A stretch of DNA of 64,000 bases from Lactobacillus sp. ESL0680 (GTDB taxonomy: Bacteria; Bacillota; Bacilli; Lactobacillales; Lactobacillaceae), in assembly GCF_029392855.1 (NCBI RefSeq), contig NZ_CP113945.1, forward strand, positions 1,116,001-1,180,000, given 5' to 3'. Positions 63,147-64,000 of the stretch are shown here, one piece after another. The position numbers and the translations under genes were made by a program. Position 1 is the first letter of the stretch. Each line of letters opens with the position of its first letter. Below the pieces are notes generated by a model that saw nothing but the letters and a program-made list of their open reading frames with translations, made no database searches and was not told the DNA's origin.

Positions 63147-64000
63147 TTAAATCTTCCTTTTCTTAATCTTGTATGGTAAATACAGCTGCACAACCAAAAT
63201 GCTAAAGCAAATTAGTAATCCGATTGCCTCCCACAGCTGCAAGTTAAGCGGCAACAATAACAACCACGACACGCTTATAATCAGCCATTGTAATAACATC
63301 GGCACTGACAAAGCAACAATTAGGTCGCGGCCACGATCTTTGCGCGTAATCGGCGCTACCCGATACATAATATTATCATCAAATTCGTCGGCCATGGGTA
63401 ATAATTGATAGGCTGTTAGAAAAATCACTAAGCAAGACAATCCAAGTGCCCATGCCCAATTTTGAACCAACCACGAAATCAGTACCGCAAATGCCGTCAT
63501 TCTAACTAATAAATTTAAATTCTCAGGATTTCGAAGCAATGAGCGCCGATACAAAAAGCGGTTGGGATTTTCTTTAGCTAGCGACCTTGGCAACAAAAAG
63601 TCCAGGTACTTACGCCGCTTGATCGTTACCTGCTTTTCTTTAACGTCGGTAAACATGCTAAAAGCTGTATAGACCCGATTCTTACGTTTTTCTTCTTGAG
63701 CTACCGCATAACGCCAATCAAATAATGTTTTGCGTTTAAGTATAAAGTGCATCGCAATAATGCCAACTACCAATAAAACTAGCAATACCCAGATTAATAC
63801 TGGCTGCAATATTGCCAAACTCAGTACAACCAATAATACTAAATTAACTAAGACAAGCGAAAATTTTCTGCCAAAATAAAGATTCTGCTGAGTAATTTTT
63901 AATTGTAAAAACTTAGCCAGCCAAATGGTAACTGCAAACAGCAAATAATTTGCTGGTGCTAGTCCTGCCTTAAGTGTCGCAAAAGGAAACAAAATTCCTG
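63147..64000 (-). CDS. ecsB: EcsB-family ABC transporter permease (5' part beyond the window)
   Basis: Membrane subunit of the EcsAB transporter, which affects secretion, proteolysis and peptide handling in Firmicutes. The frame is open to the window edge, so the N-terminal third (family length about 400) is missing; the TTG near 63992 is internal. About 284 residues are seen, with several hydrophobic segments and the stretch FLYRRSLLRNPENLNLLVRMT typical of EcsB. The last residues are basic (KIKKRKI). ecsA should lie just outside the window. It is followed by trmB after 3 bp. Confidence 0.88.
   Translation of the reverse strand, partial: GILFPFATLKAGLAPANYLLFAVTIWLAKFLQLKITQQNLYFGRKFSLVLVNLVLLVVLSLAILQPVLIWVLLVLLVVGIIAMHFILKRKTLFDWRYAVAQEEKRKNRVYTAFSMFTDVKEKQVTIKRRKYLDFLLPRSLAKENPNRFLYRRSLLRNPENLNLLVRMTAFAVLISWLVQNWAWALGLSCLVIFLTAYQLLPMADEFDDNIMYRVAPITRKDRGRDLIVALSVPMLLQWLIISVSWLLLLPLNLQLWEAIGLLICFSILVVQLYLPYKIKKRKI

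Overview
The window looks like a chromosome segment of a Lactobacillus sensu stricto (delbrueckii/acidophilus-type group of Lactobacillaceae). The evidence is the low-GC sequence, strong AGGAGG-type ribosome binding sites, T-box and PyrR regulation, Firmicutes-specific gene neighbourhoods (yqgQ-gluP, yqeG-yqeH-nadD-yqeK-rsfS-tmcAL, nrdR-dnaB-dnaI) and three C-terminal SLAP (lactobacillar S-layer) domains on the giant surface protein. The species cannot be fixed from sequence reading alone. Almost everything is on the minus strand; the plus-strand genes are the cut PTS gene, pyrFE, a GlcNAc-kinase-like gene, acyP and yidC.

Layout. 1-1.7 kb: 3' part of a sugar PTS permease with domain order IIA-IIB-IIC. 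1.8-12.6 kb: the complete UMP pathway in three transcription units: pyrR-pyrB-pyrC-carA-carB (minus), pyrD (minus) and pyrF-pyrE (plus), with an orphan MetQ-like binding protein between them. PyrR-type attenuators lie before pyrR and before pyrB. A third, divergent one seems to lie before pyrF. 12.6-25.3 kb: two transporters, glnA, a PLP enzyme (ynbB), miaA, a rhodanese without its cysteine, yqgQ, a rhomboid protease, 5-formyl-THF cyclo-ligase, rpmG, a class B penicillin-binding protein, a sugar kinase and greA. 25.4-31.8 kb: T-box-controlled pheST, an HxlR regulator, a SpoU methyltransferase, acylphosphatase and a YidC lipoprotein.

31.9-38.8 kb holds the most unusual element: a lone serine-rich-repeat adhesin of about 2,100 residues. 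It has a glycine-rich signal peptide, hierarchical DNA repeats (99-bp tandem, 285-bp modules) and a SLAP anchor instead of LPXTG. No accessory Sec or glycosyltransferase genes lie nearby. It is followed by an ArlRS/LisRK-like two-component system (38.9-41.1 kb).

41.3-64 kb is housekeeping: yceD, tmcAL, rsfS, yqeK, nadD, yqeH, yqeG; infC-rpmI-rplT with an AUU start and an L20-type leader; a glutamine/glutamate-type ABC transporter lying between infC and thrS; T-box-controlled thrS; dnaI, dnaB, nrdR, coaE, mutM, polA, murC, ytpR, a thioredoxin, trmB and the cut ecsB. No tRNA, rRNA, IS element, prophage or CRISPR was seen. Start sites were moved from the longest ORF to the first start with a good ribosome binding site wherever the sequence supported it.
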